From positions 1 through 48,370 of the forward strand of contig CASEXH010000030.1 of the NCBI GenBank assembly GCA_949291945.1: a DNA stretch of 48,370 nucleotides, written 5' to 3'. The notes beneath the pieces were generated by a model. It saw only the letters and a list, made by a program, of their open reading frames with translations, did not search any database and was not told the origin of the DNA. Below are positions 1-8,262 of the stretch, piece after piece (the first letter of the stretch is position 1; every line of letters begins with the position of its first letter). The position numbers were made by a program, and so were the translations under genes. The DNA is from an uncultured Bacillota bacterium. GTDB taxonomy: Bacteria; Bacillota; Clostridia; Lachnospirales; Lachnospiraceae.

Positions 1-89
1 GAGATTCAAAAACCAAGTCCTTTGTTTTCAGGGGATACTTTGGGCTCTTACAGGTTTTCAATAAAATTTGATTGAATTAGCACAACAGG

Positions 90-1205
90 TTAATTTACAA
101 AATGGGGAAGTGCTCCCGGTACGAACTGATCATCTTCAGAAATCTGGAACTCATCCATATTGTCATAGGTGAAGCTTCCAAAATTGTTAAAAGTAGGTGC
201 AGCAGAAAGATCTGCCACAAATGTATCGGCTGTCCTGCCGGATGGGTTTACCTGACCTGCAAGGATCTCTCCCAGAGAGTTAAAGCCGTTCTGGCCTGTT
301 CCCGGCACCCACAGAGCGCTTTTAATCTGAGGATATTCATTGACAAATCCCATCTCCAGGGTATTTGCTCCGTTGTAGACAACAACTACATTTTCAAAGT
401 TTTCGCACACCATTTCCAGCATATTGCGCTCGCTCTGGCTCAGTTCCAGATAATGAGTTCCTTCCGGAAAATCCTCATACTCCTCAGAATTGTTCGTATA
501 ATTCATACCCTCCATATTTTCGGGAAGGTCAATGTGTTCGCCGCCTCCCCTGGAAAAGACTACAAGGGCAGTGTCTGAAAAATCTCTGGCATTGCTCAGC
601 ATATCTTCCGTGTAAGTATCTGCCGGCGGTTCCGGAAGTGTCCAGTCTTGTTCCCACATGCCGACTTCCGGACGGTCCGCCCGGTAATCTCTGTAGAAAT
701 CCGACAGCTCCGTATTCAGATTAAATCCTGCATTTTCCAGTCCTGTCAGGAGATCTACAATCTCATATGCATCTGACAGGGCTCCTGAACCGGTACCTCC
801 GTAAACCGGATTGGTAGACGCCCATCCGAATACATTCAGGTTATTATTTTCTGACAGTGGAAGAAGGTTCTCCTCGTTCTTTAACAGAACGATTCCCTCA
901 TCCGCAATGTCCATTCCCAAAGCTTCTGCTGACGCCTGTGTCTCTTCTGTAATCGCTCCCGAACCACTCACAAGTGTAAGCAGGGTTGACATGGGGCCTG
1001 TACAGATCAGATTTACAATAACAACGATCACGATCAGGACAGCCACTCTTGTCTGGGATCTTAACAGATATTTCTTCGGTTCTTTTACTTTCATTACCGC
1101 AACCGTAATGATGATTCCTAATACAATCGCAACTGCGATTGCGATAAGATACGGTGTGATCAGATTAAGAATACTCATCACATCGCTCCAGTTAATTTCC
1201 AGCAT
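90..1205 (-). pseudogene. Truncated membrane-anchored GH3 beta-glucosidase (domain-swapped type)
   Basis: The 371-residue product starts with two hydrophobic segments (about residues 12-38 and 50-75). It then enters the GH3 C-terminal (alpha/beta sandwich) domain, recognisable by ADEGIVLLKNE, the SRGGGEH motif (acid/base region) and NPSGRTADTF. In this family the domain order is permuted: the C-domain comes first, then a fibronectin-like domain, then the catalytic barrel carrying the nucleophile Asp. Here the frame stops right after PGALPHFVN, where intact relatives continue, so the fibronectin-like and catalytic domains are missing. As it stands it cannot be an active glycosidase. A TetR gene lies divergently upstream. 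The sequence beyond the stop (1-89) resembles nothing I recognise. Family assignment is firm; decay is inferred from the missing domains. A functional non-catalytic remnant cannot be excluded. Confidence 0.75.
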
Positions 1206-1360
1206 ACGTTCTCTCCTCCCTTTCTTCGAAATGCTGTTTTATATCTGCCGTGCCATATTCGACCATGGGCATTTTTACCCTGTTTTTCCGGCAATTATTT
1301 TTCCTTCGCCCTCCCTTCTCGTGATTTTATACAACTTATATTGCATTTTTCTTTATATTG

Positions 1361-1422
1361 TTGTATATTTTATTATACTCATTATAATAAATACATAAAA
1401 AAACACTACAACACCGGTAGTG
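1361..1422. promoter_or_regulatory. Divergent promoter region with candidate TetR operator
   Basis: On the plus strand TTGTAT (1361-1366) and TATAAT (1383-1388) are 16 bp apart and precede the TetR gene. A near-symmetric element, CACTAC-7-GTAGTG (1404-1422), lies just past the predicted start point. On the other strand it would overlap the -35 region for the GH3 gene. Position and symmetry suggest the operator of the adjacent TetR protein, controlling both directions; this is inference. The rest of 1206-1479 is AT-rich and shows no gene. Confidence 0.5.
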
Positions 1423-1479
1423 ATTCTGTGAATTAATTCTCATTTTAGGGGAAATTGTGAACAAAAGGAGAGTACTGAT

Positions 1480-2067
1480 ATGAATGCACAGAAAAAAGAA
1501 AATATACGCACACAGAAAACCTGTGCGCTGATCCGCAAAACCTTTCGTGAAATGCTGATAGAAATGGATTACAACCAGATTTCTATTAAGAAATTAACAG
1601 AACGGACAGATATAAACCGAAGGACATTTTATCTTCATTATGGCTCTATAGATGAATTGCTAAATGAATTGATCGATGAAATTGCTGACGGATACATCAA
1701 AATGACCAATTCCTTGAATGGATATTATAACCAGAGGGAGATTGCACGAGCTTTCCTGCTTTATTTTGCAAAGCAGGATGAGCTTCATGAAAAGATCATC
1801 TGCAACTCTAATTTCAAATATATCAGTGACCGGATCAACCGCAGGATCAGCGATATTAATCAGGGACATATAGATGATCTGGGAAAGGTCAGCCCCTATC
1901 TGAAAAACATCATCATCGCCTACCTGAACATGTCCTGTCTCGGAATGTACCGCAGATGGGTAGCAGATAAAAAGAGAATCCCCCTGGATGAATTTGTGAA
2001 TGTTGCGGTAAATCTGGTTTGCAATGGCGTGCTCAGCATGCCGGAGTACTTAAATTCCTCTTTTTAA
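1480..2067 (+). CDS. TetR/AcrR family transcriptional regulator
   Basis: The 195-residue protein has the TetR N-terminal DNA-binding domain at about residues 10-60: a helix-turn-helix ISIKKLTERTDINRRTFYLHY followed by DELL. The C-terminal ligand/dimerisation domain is helical and unrecognised. ATG 1480 is preceded by AAAGGAG (about 1464-1470) at good spacing. It is divergent from the truncated GH3 gene, so it probably once repressed that gene in response to a sugar-related or other small ligand, plus itself through the palindrome at 1404-1422. Transcription ends at the bidirectional hairpin at 2097-2144. The family call is secure; the ligand is unknown. Confidence 0.9.
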   Translation: MNAQKKENIRTQKTCALIRKTFREMLIEMDYNQISIKKLTERTDINRRTFYLHYGSIDELLNELIDEIADGYIKMTNSLNGYYNQREIARAFLLYFAKQDELHEKIICNSNFKYISDRINRRISDINQGHIDDLGKVSPYLKNIIIAYLNMSCLGMYRRWVADKKRIPLDEFVNVAVNLVCNGVLSMPEYLNSSF

Positions 2068-2096
2068 AGAATACGTATGACAGAAAACATCGGTTC

Positions 2097-2144
2097 AAAA
2101 AATGGTTATGGCATCAGTCTTATACCGATGTCATAACCATTTTT
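2097..2144. terminator. Bidirectional intrinsic terminator
   Basis: ATGGTTATG (2102-2110) pairs with CATAACCAT (2132-2140), and CATC (2112-2115) pairs with GATG (2127-2130). The stem is flanked by an A-run on the left and a T-run on the right, so it can terminate the TetR transcript rightward and the LysR remnant transcript leftward. It sits exactly between these convergent genes. Confidence 0.8.
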
Positions 2145-2882
2145 AATGTTCCTGTATTGTCTGTACAAAAAGAGATACTGCCTGAGAAAACAAATGATTC
2201 TTCTTCCACAGGATCACGCTTCGGGTAACATGTGTGGGAAAGATCTGGCGGAAACAGAGCACGGGATCCGCATGTATGGACAGAGCACCGTCCAGACAGA
2301 CAGCGCATCCCATACCTGCCTCCACCAGCAATGCACTGTTAGAAAGGATTTTATAAGTTCATGATCCTTCCGGACAAGAATCCCCCAGGTTTCCTTCTGA
2401 GGAAGTCTTACGTATTCGAACTTTGAAGTATCAATAGGTTCCATAACAAGTCCCAGGTCCAGCAGCCCATGCTCGATCCTCTCTTTAATGTCATCTGCCA
2501 TACCGTTATAAAGTTCAAACTGTACAGCCGGATATTTCTCACGGAATTCTTTCATACAGATTGCCAGCGTACGGCCCCCTACAGCTTCTGTAGCGCCGAT
2601 CCGGATCGTTCCGCAAATCACATCTTTCTGATCGGTAAAGGTATGTTCCAGCTTGTCTGCCAGCTCTACGATAGTTTCTGCCTGCTGTTTGAACAGAAAC
2701 CCTTCGTCTGTCAGTGTAACAGAGCGTTTCCCCCGGATCAGCAGCGCAGTTCCCAGCTCATCCTCTAATTCCATCAGCTGACGGCTGAGTGTGGGCTGGG
2801 TAACATGAAGAATATCTGCGGCTCTGGTAATATTGCCTTCGTCCGCTACTGTCAGAAAATATTTCAGTACACGCAGTTCCAT
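2143..2882 (-). pseudogene. LysR family regulator, broken by internal deletion/frameshift
   Basis: The N-terminal part, from ATG at 2882 (AAAGGAGAG upstream), is a typical LysR: MELRVLKYFLTVADEGNITRAA, then HVTQPTLSRQL, then the start of the substrate-binding domain. After RKDHELIK (about 2350) the frame becomes nonsense. The true C-terminus, recognisable as LLVEAGMGCAVCLDG and WKKNHLFSQAV, continues in another frame down to 2143. Against the intact paralogue at 12567-13460, roughly 55-60 residues between these points are missing. An internal deletion with frame change therefore removed part of the effector domain. It precedes no obvious target now; the DUF362 gene lies upstream on the same strand. 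Confidence 0.85.
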
Positions 2883-2902
2883 TTTCTCTCCTTTAAATGT
2901 AT

Positions 2903-2930
2903 CAGCTGCCACCCTAGAGAGTGGCAGCTG
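2903..2930. terminator. Perfect 10-bp hairpin between DUF362 and LysR genes
   Basis: CAGCTGCCAC (2903-2912) and GTGGCAGCTG (2921-2930) form a perfect stem with an 8-nt loop, directly after the DUF362 stop (leftward) and before the LysR ribosome binding site. There is only a short T-rich stretch after it, so it may be a weak terminator/attenuator or an mRNA-stabilising hairpin. Confidence 0.5.
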
Positions 2931-2941
2931 CATATATTTCT

Positions 2942-3832
2942 TTACAGTTGGATCAGTTCATACTCTCTGGTACCGCTTCCCAATTCTTCGGCAGCCTCAA
3001 TGGTATGGATTCCATTGCGGCTGTTGACTCTTTCCATAAAATGTTCTTTTCCCGGATCATCCGAATGAATCACCAGATCCATGCAGGCCTGGTCAATGGC
3101 TACCGGGTCTGTAGAAGCCAGGATACCGATATCCTTCATACAGGGATCTTCTGCCACCGCACAGCAGTCACAGTCAACCGAAAGATTTTTCATAACATTG
3201 ATAAAAGCAATCTTGCCTTTAAAATGTTCCACAACGCTGGCGGCCGCATCCGCCATGGCTTCCGGAAACGCCATTTTGCTGGCATGCTGATTCCAGGTTT
3301 CATAGCGGTCGTCTGTCTTTCCTCCGGAATGAATCAGGGCCTTGCCTGCTCTGGAAGCACAGCCGATAGAAAGCTGTTTCAAAGCTCCGCCGTATCCGCC
3401 CATGGGATGTCCTTTGAAATGAGCCAGGACCAACATAGAATCATAATTTTCAATATTTTTCCCCAGATGGTTTTCCTTAAGGATCTTTCCATTGGAAATC
3501 GGCCAGATCACGTCTGGTCCTTCTGCGTCCATGAGATCCACATCAAAATATTTTGTCCATCCATGTTCTTCCAAAAGCTTCAGATGAGACTCTGTATGAT
3601 CCCGGACGCCGCCGCTGGCATCTCCATAAGCAGTGTTGCATTCCACAATAGTTCCCTGGACCTTCTCAACCATGGGCCGCCAGAATTCCGGCCGAAGGAA
3701 ATTCTGGTTTCCCTTCTCCCCGGAATGAACCTTCACTGCCACTTTTCCAGGCAGTTCCACGCCAAGAGCCTGGTACATCTCAACTACCTTTTCCGGAGTG
3801 ATCTCTTTTGTAAAATAAACTTTTGCCTTCAT
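2942..3832 (-). CDS. DUF362 domain-containing protein
   Basis: The 296-residue protein starts MKAKVYFTKE. I chose this ATG (3832) because GAGAGGA lies just upstream; a longer frame extends to 3889 without a binding site. Recognisable DUF362 features are the VAVKVHSGEKGN and NTAYGDASGG segments, FKGHPMGGYGGALKQLSIG, and a cysteine cluster CDCCAVAEDPC followed by STDPVAIDQAC. The cysteine-rich segment would suit a metal or Fe-S site, but the family has no settled reaction. It lacks the C-terminal 4Fe-4S ferredoxin domain of longer members. It is leftward, upstream of the broken LysR gene, from which a hairpin separates it. Function is not inferred beyond the family name. Confidence 0.85.
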   Translation of the reverse strand: MKAKVYFTKEITPEKVVEMYQALGVELPGKVAVKVHSGEKGNQNFLRPEFWRPMVEKVQGTIVECNTAYGDASGGVRDHTESHLKLLEEHGWTKYFDVDLMDAEGPDVIWPISNGKILKENHLGKNIENYDSMLVLAHFKGHPMGGYGGALKQLSIGCASRAGKALIHSGGKTDDRYETWNQHASKMAFPEAMADAAASVVEHFKGKIAFINVMKNLSVDCDCCAVAEDPCMKDIGILASTDPVAIDQACMDLVIHSDDPGKEHFMERVNSRNGIHTIEAAEELGSGTREYELIQL

Positions 3833-3968
3833 ATCCCATTCCTCTCTTTCCTGTATCTGGTCATTCAGAACATGCGGCCAAAATATCAAGTCCTGTGTTC
3901 TGGATCCTTCTTTATAAATATCATAAAACTTAAAGCTGACTCCAAGTCAAGAGGATTTTTGAAAATTT

Positions 3969-5087
3969 TCATCTGCCGCTTTTTGGCTGAGATAATTTCT
4001 TTAAAATCTTTTTTTCATTCGCTCTTGAAAAATCGCTTAGCTGGTAGGACCGAACCCTTGTTTTAACAATAACAGGAATCAAAAAACCATTATTTACAAG
4101 TTTTACACATCTGTTGATTACTGTCTTGTTTGTCACACCAATCATCTTACTTACTTCAATCGGTGTAAATTCATATAACTTTTTCTTTAACAGAAATGCT
4201 AATAATCCTTTTTCTTTTGTATTTAAATAAGACAAGCTTCCTGCTAATTCGTCTATTTCTGAGGATTTGGATAACTCATAAACTTTTTTAGAATACAATT
4301 CCATCATTTTCAAAAAATAATTGATCCAGATTTCCGGGTGCGGGGGATTTTCTCTCCCTGAATAATATAATGCAGGTAATCCCATTTGCAATGAGGCATA
4401 ATACTCCTCTGGATCATATGCAAAATATTCTTCCAGAGAACCGATTCCATTAAAACCGTATCCATAATAATCAAGAATATATCCTGACATTAGTCTGGCA
4501 GTCCTCCCATTTCCATCTTCAAAAGGATGAATTGTAACCAGTTGGTAATGGACTACGGCGGCAATGATTAGCGGATGATCATCTGTGGTATTCACATATT
4601 CAACAAGTTCATTCAGCAGCCCTGGAATATCTACATATTCTGGGGGAATATATTCTGGTGCTCCCGTTTCAGAATCATATACTGCAAATAATACCCCTGG
4701 CGGCATTGGCCCTCTTAGTCCTATTTTTTCTTTCGATGCACCTTTTTCTACAATCGCCTGTACTTCAAGAATCATCTCTGTCGAAAAGTGTTCCTTATTT
4801 TTTAACTTCTCTTCCAGAAAATTTAAAGCCAGGAAATAGTTGCGGACTTCCTGCTCCGGCTTCAGAAAATGCTTATGGGGATCGCTGTCAATTGCTTCAT
4901 TTGCCTGTTTCTCAGTCAGTGGATTTCCTTCTATCTTATTAGAAGCATATGAACTTTTCTTCTTAGAATTTTTCCGGAGTCTATTCTTTGTAACAGATGG
5001 AAGTTCTATAGTACTGAGAGAAAACCGATTTTTGTCAATCTCCGATATTTTTTTTAGAATTTCATTTGTAAGTGTCACCCTTATCAA
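3969..5087 (-). CDS. Fic family protein, class II (N-terminally inhibited) AMP-transferase
   Basis: The Fic core motif HPFEDGNGRTAR (about residues 187-198 of the 372-residue product) carries the catalytic His. An upstream helix with SNKIEGN matches the inhibitory motif [S/T]xxxE[G/N], placing it in class II, where an N-terminal Glu blocks ATP gamma-phosphate binding. A winged-helix segment follows (TPIEVSKMIGVTNKTVINR, residues about 315-350), usual for Fic/HTH proteins. GGAGG (5095-5099) lies 7 nt before TTG 5085-5087, so I call this TTG as the start rather than the ATG at 5144, which has no binding site. Such proteins transfer AMP (or remove it) on target hydroxyls. The target is unknown and no toxin-antitoxin partner is visible next to it. 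Confidence 0.85.
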   Translation of the reverse strand: MIRVTLTNEILKKISEIDKNRFSLSTIELPSVTKNRLRKNSKKKSSYASNKIEGNPLTEKQANEAIDSDPHKHFLKPEQEVRNYFLALNFLEEKLKNKEHFSTEMILEVQAIVEKGASKEKIGLRGPMPPGVLFAVYDSETGAPEYIPPEYVDIPGLLNELVEYVNTTDDHPLIIAAVVHYQLVTIHPFEDGNGRTARLMSGYILDYYGYGFNGIGSLEEYFAYDPEEYYASLQMGLPALYYSGRENPPHPEIWINYFLKMMELYSKKVYELSKSSEIDELAGSLSYLNTKEKGLLAFLLKKKLYEFTPIEVSKMIGVTNKTVINRCVKLVNNGFLIPVIVKTRVRSYQLSDFSRANEKKILKKLSQPKSGR

Positions 5088-5175
5088 TTTATCACCTCCA
5101 CTTTGTCTGTAATTATTATATCGTTTGGCGGAGAATTTTTCCACTAAAATTACACTATTTTTTCACTATTTTTCA

Positions 5176-5577
5176 TTATTTATAGCTAACTGTAAACCCT
5201 CCATCATGTTCTTTTCCCGATACAGATACTATGACTTTCTCTGGGACATCTACACTAAAGGAAGTGGTTTCGGAGGTAGTTTTCGAAAAGAGGACATTAT
5301 CATTTGTATCTTTTAGCAATATTTCTAAACTGCCTTCATCCGTTTCTACATCAATGTTCAGCTTCGTATTTAAACCCTGCAGGTTGCTCGTCTGCGTCCC
5401 TGTAAAGTAAGCGTAATCTGCTTCCCACAGATCAGATTGTTTATGCTCCACCCAGCCGATACTTACATTATTTACGGGGGTATAAATAACTTTCACAGCT
5501 GCTAATATTGCAGTGACGGCAAGGATAGCCCCAAAAGTAAAGAATAACTTTTTGTTGGATTTTCTTTTTTCTTTCAT
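5176..5577 (-). CDS. Small membrane-anchored protein of PadR-DUF2812 operon
   Basis: The 133-residue product begins with a basic stretch (KEKRKSNKK) and one hydrophobic helix (about residues 11-31). The rest looks like an extracytoplasmic beta-rich domain (GSLEILLKDTNDNVLF and similar). ATG 5577 is 2 nt after the DUF2812 stop, with AAGGAG 8 nt upstream, so the two are translationally linked. I do not recognise a named family. Its place in the padR operon suggests a cell-envelope protein controlled by the same repressor. Confidence 0.65.
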   Translation of the reverse strand: MKEKRKSNKKLFFTFGAILAVTAILAAVKVIYTPVNNVSIGWVEHKQSDLWEADYAYFTGTQTSNLQGLNTKLNIDVETDEGSLEILLKDTNDNVLFSKTTSETTSFSVDVPEKVIVSVSGKEHDGGFTVSYK

Positions 5578-5579
5578 AG

Positions 5580-6176
5580 TTACCACTCCTTCGATATAGC
5601 TTCTTTTTTTAGCGCTTTAATCTGATGATAGTAAATAAGCGCCGGTATTAATGGGATCAGGCCCAGCACTGAAAGCAATAGAACTTTCGTCAATACGCCA
5701 ATAAGAAGAAAAAGAAAGAAGAATATAACATACGGCTTTTGCAGGCTTTCGTAATATTGAATTTTATCTTCAAAAGATGTATGGAGTTCAAAGGGTTTAT
5801 CATTTTTTTCTCTTTCGACGATTAATAATTCTTTATTAAAAGTTGTGTTGTCAGTGGCAATTCGTCCCCCTTTTTCCGCCCAGGGACGGTATCTCGCCTT
5901 TCCAACAGAGTAATTCAGATTGATGTTCTTGAAAAAGACCTTATATCCCATATCTTCAAGAAACTGAAAGTATTCTTGACTGTCATTTTCTGATTTGGAA
6001 CCGATATATTCAACTCGGTACTCTACACAGCCTGGATTACATTTTTCAAATTCATACAGCATTTTATCTACGCTGATAAGTCGATAACCCTGTTCTGCCA
6101 TCTTATTCAGCCATTTTTCCTGCTTCTGCAATAGTCCGCCAAAATAGCGATAGCATTTTTTACTCATACCCTCCAC
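5580..6176 (-). CDS. DUF2812 domain-containing membrane protein
   Basis: The roughly 198-residue product has a soluble N-terminal DUF2812 region (KCYRYFGGLLQKQEKWLNKMAEQGYRL up to about residue 90) and two adjacent C-terminal membrane segments (about residues 145-185). The start is uncertain: GTG 6176 is 6 nt from AAAGGA, while ATG 6167 has GGAGG too close. Either way it overlaps the 3' end of padR, implying translational coupling. DUF2812 proteins commonly sit beside PadR regulators; their role is unknown, though a link to envelope stress or drug response is often suspected. Confidence 0.8.
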   Translation of the reverse strand: MEGMSKKCYRYFGGLLQKQEKWLNKMAEQGYRLISVDKMLYEFEKCNPGCVEYRVEYIGSKSENDSQEYFQFLEDMGYKVFFKNINLNYSVGKARYRPWAEKGGRIATDNTTFNKELLIVEREKNDKPFELHTSFEDKIQYYESLQKPYVIFFFLFLLIGVLTKVLLLSVLGLIPLIPALIYYHQIKALKKEAISKEW

Positions 6177-6486
6177 CAATTATCCTTTCTGCTGTATTTA
6201 CCAGAGAATGAAGCCGCTCCAGTTCTGTTCTGGCAACTGCTTTTCCCTCCTCTGTAATCTGGTATTCTTTTTTTCGTCCATCTGATGTTCCGCAAGGAGC
6301 AATCCAGCCTTTTTCCTGTAATGTATTCAAGGCTCCGTATAAAGTCCCTGCTCCCAATAGTAAGCGTCCTTTCGTTTCATTCTCGATAAATTGCATAATG
6401 GCATATCCGTGTTTCGGTGTGTATAGCGACAGCAAAATAAAAAATGTCACTTCTGTTAAGGCACCGCCTCTCGTATTGTCTCTCAC
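6160..6486 (-). CDS. PadR family transcriptional regulator
   Basis: This 108-residue winged-helix protein matches short (subfamily 2) PadR regulators. It contains FFILLSLYTPKHGYAIMQFIE, GAGTLYGALNTLQEKGWI, GRKKEYQITEEGKAV, and a short C-terminal helix for dimerisation. It is the first gene of a three-gene leftward operon with DUF2812 and the small membrane protein. It almost certainly represses its own promoter: the inverted repeat at 6501-6538 covers the -10 element. PadR proteins of this type respond to antimicrobial or phenolic compounds; the ligand here is unknown. Confidence 0.9.
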   Translation of the reverse strand: MRDNTRGGALTEVTFFILLSLYTPKHGYAIMQFIENETKGRLLLGAGTLYGALNTLQEKGWIAPCGTSDGRKKEYQITEEGKAVARTELERLHSLVNTAERIIGGGYE

Positions 6487-6498
6487 ATTTTTGCCCCC

Positions 6499-6547
6499 TT
6501 ATTACGGTTACTGTAATAACTATATCACTAACCGTAATAGCAGTCAA
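6499..6547 (-). promoter_or_regulatory. padR promoter with overlapping PadR operator
   Basis: Leftward TTGACT (6547-6542) and TATAGT (6524-6519) are separated by exactly 17 bp. The perfect inverted repeat ATTACGGTTA (6501-6510) / TAACCGTAAT (6529-6538) overlaps the -10 and spacer. A nested palindrome TTATTAC-7-GTAATAA (6499-6519) shares the left arm. The layout is that of an autorepressed PadR operon. It also lies just upstream of the rightward response regulator at 6575, which it might co-regulate. Confidence 0.75.
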
Positions 6548-6574
6548 GATTTAGCAGCTAAAGGAGCGCTCCAG

Positions 6575-7267
6575 ATGGAAAATAAAATTCTATTGATCGA
6601 AGATGATGAAGAGATCCGAAATATGATAAAGGATTATCTGACAGGGGAGTTTGAGGTATGTCCTTTTCAAAATGGGAAATCTGCCGTAGAAAGCAGCGGG
6701 GATTACAGTGAATACCTTCTTGCCCTTATAGACCTTATGCTGCCGGATATGAGCGGTATGGAAGTCATCAAAGCCATCCGCCGGATCAGTATCATACCCA
6801 TTATCATCATTACAGCCAAAGATAATGATACCGACAAATCTCTGGGATTAAATCTGGGTGCTGACGATTATGTGGTAAAGCCATTTTCCCTTATTGAGCT
6901 TACCGCAAGGATCAAAGCCAATATCCGGCGGGCCAGGACTTATCAGCAGCCTTCTCAGAATACCATCGTAAAAATTAAGGATCTGGAGATCGATCCCCTC
7001 AGTCACACAGTCAAACGCCAGGGCAAAAGCCTAGATCTGACCCCCATAGAATTTGAAATCCTGCACCTGCTGGCCGCCCACCCGGGACAGGCTTTTTCAA
7101 AGGAACGTCTCTATGAACTTATTTGGAAAGAGCCTTATTTCAGCAACGAAAATGTCCTGAACACCCACATCAACCGGCTGCGGCTGAAGCTGAAGAACAG
7201 CCCGGAGGATACGACTGTCTACATAAAGACCTTGTGGGGAATCGGCTACAAAATGGAGGAGAAATAA
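6575..7267 (+). CDS. OmpR/PhoB family response regulator
   Basis: The 230-residue protein starts at ATG 6575 (AAGGAG 8 nt upstream). The receiver domain spans residues 1-115, with acidic residues E9-D10-D11, phospho-acceptor D53 (LIDLMLPDMSG) and the conserved Lys in YVVKPFS. The DNA-binding winged helix runs from about 130 to 228 (DLTPIEFEILHLLAAHPGQAFSKERL ... THINRLRLKLK ... GIGYKM). The histidine kinase gene follows with no gap, and an ABC transporter after that, so this is probably a sensing module for a peptide or cell-envelope antibiotic that induces the transporter. Confidence 0.92.
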   Translation: MENKILLIEDDEEIRNMIKDYLTGEFEVCPFQNGKSAVESSGDYSEYLLALIDLMLPDMSGMEVIKAIRRISIIPIIIITAKDNDTDKSLGLNLGADDYVVKPFSLIELTARIKANIRRARTYQQPSQNTIVKIKDLEIDPLSHTVKRQGKSLDLTPIEFEILHLLAAHPGQAFSKERLYELIWKEPYFSNENVLNTHINRLRLKLKNSPEDTTVYIKTLWGIGYKMEEK

Positions 7268-8188
7268 ATGTTGGTTTTATTTATAGTATTGTCAGCAGTT
7301 TTAATATCCCTGCTGATCTGGCAGAAGATAAAATACCGGGCCCTGGAAAAAGATATTGCCTATATCAGCAGCCGGCTTGAATCCCTTTCTCTCACTTCTG
7401 AAAACGGTTTCCTCCTTCTTCCAACAAACTGCAACGCTGTAAAAGAATTAGGGGCTTCCATTAACCGCCTGCTCCAGGATTTTTACACAGATAAGGCAGA
7501 TTTTAAAAAATCTCAGAAAGCCATGGCCCAGGTTCTGACCAATATTTCTCACGATATCCGTACTCCTCTTACCGTCCTGAAAGGGAACAGTGAAATGCTG
7601 TTTTCCAAGGCAAAAGAATCCTCCCTGCCTGAATCCTTCCAGGCAATGGCCAAGAAGATCGATCAGAAAGCAGATCAGTTAACAGCAACCATCAATGACT
7701 ACTTTACCATGTCTAAGATTGCTTCCGGTGATCTGATCTTAAATCTGCAAAAAGAAAACATATCCCAAATATGTCATGAAACCGTCCTGGACTATTACGA
7801 TCTCCTTGAGGAGCAGCAGTTTGAAGTAAATATACAGATACCCTCTGTCCCTGTTTTTGCTGACACAGATAAAGAGGCTCTCCAGCGCATATTGAAAAAT
7901 CTTATAGATAACGCCATCCGCCATGGAGGCGCAGGAAAGTATATGGGGCTGCGTCTTACCACCTCAGAAGACTCTGTAAAAATTCAAATAGAAGACCACG
8001 GAAAAGGAATGTCTCCCCAGCAACAAAAGCAGATCTTTGCAAGGAATTATACCACTGTCGGAAAATCCTCAGGCAGCGGTCTGGGACTGGCAATCGCCAA
8101 AAGTCTCGCCAGACAGATTGGAGGAGAGATACAGGTTCACAGCATACCGGATGAAAAAACTGTCTTCTCCGTGATCTTGAAAAGTTAG
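7268..8188 (+). CDS. Sensor histidine kinase
   Basis: The 306-residue kinase has one N-terminal membrane helix (about residues 2-18) and almost no extracellular loop. A dimerisation domain follows with the H-box SHDIRTPLT (H95), then an ATPase domain with N-box NLIDNAIRH, G1 DHGKGMS and G2 GSGLGLAI. Its ATG directly follows the response regulator stop (7265-7267). The lack of a sensor loop is typical of kinases that sense through a membrane partner such as an ABC transporter, here 8263-9868. The signal is inferred, not seen. Confidence 0.92.
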   Translation: MLVLFIVLSAVLISLLIWQKIKYRALEKDIAYISSRLESLSLTSENGFLLLPTNCNAVKELGASINRLLQDFYTDKADFKKSQKAMAQVLTNISHDIRTPLTVLKGNSEMLFSKAKESSLPESFQAMAKKIDQKADQLTATINDYFTMSKIASGDLILNLQKENISQICHETVLDYYDLLEEQQFEVNIQIPSVPVFADTDKEALQRILKNLIDNAIRHGGAGKYMGLRLTTSEDSVKIQIEDHGKGMSPQQQKQIFARNYTTVGKSSGSGLGLAIAKSLARQIGGEIQVHSIPDEKTVFSVILKS

Positions 8189-8262
8189 AAAAAAGTTAGA
8201 TTTCAGGCAGAAAAAAGAAAATTCTGTTTTGTATAATAACAGCCGTACAGGAGGCATACAAA

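Noticed and set aside
71..88. Remnant of a Crp/Fnr gene at the left edge
   Set aside because: The stretch ATTGAATTAGCACAACAG differs at one base from part of the Crp/Fnr gene near 21804, but a match this short is expected by chance in 48 kb of AT-rich DNA, and the frame has a stop just upstream.
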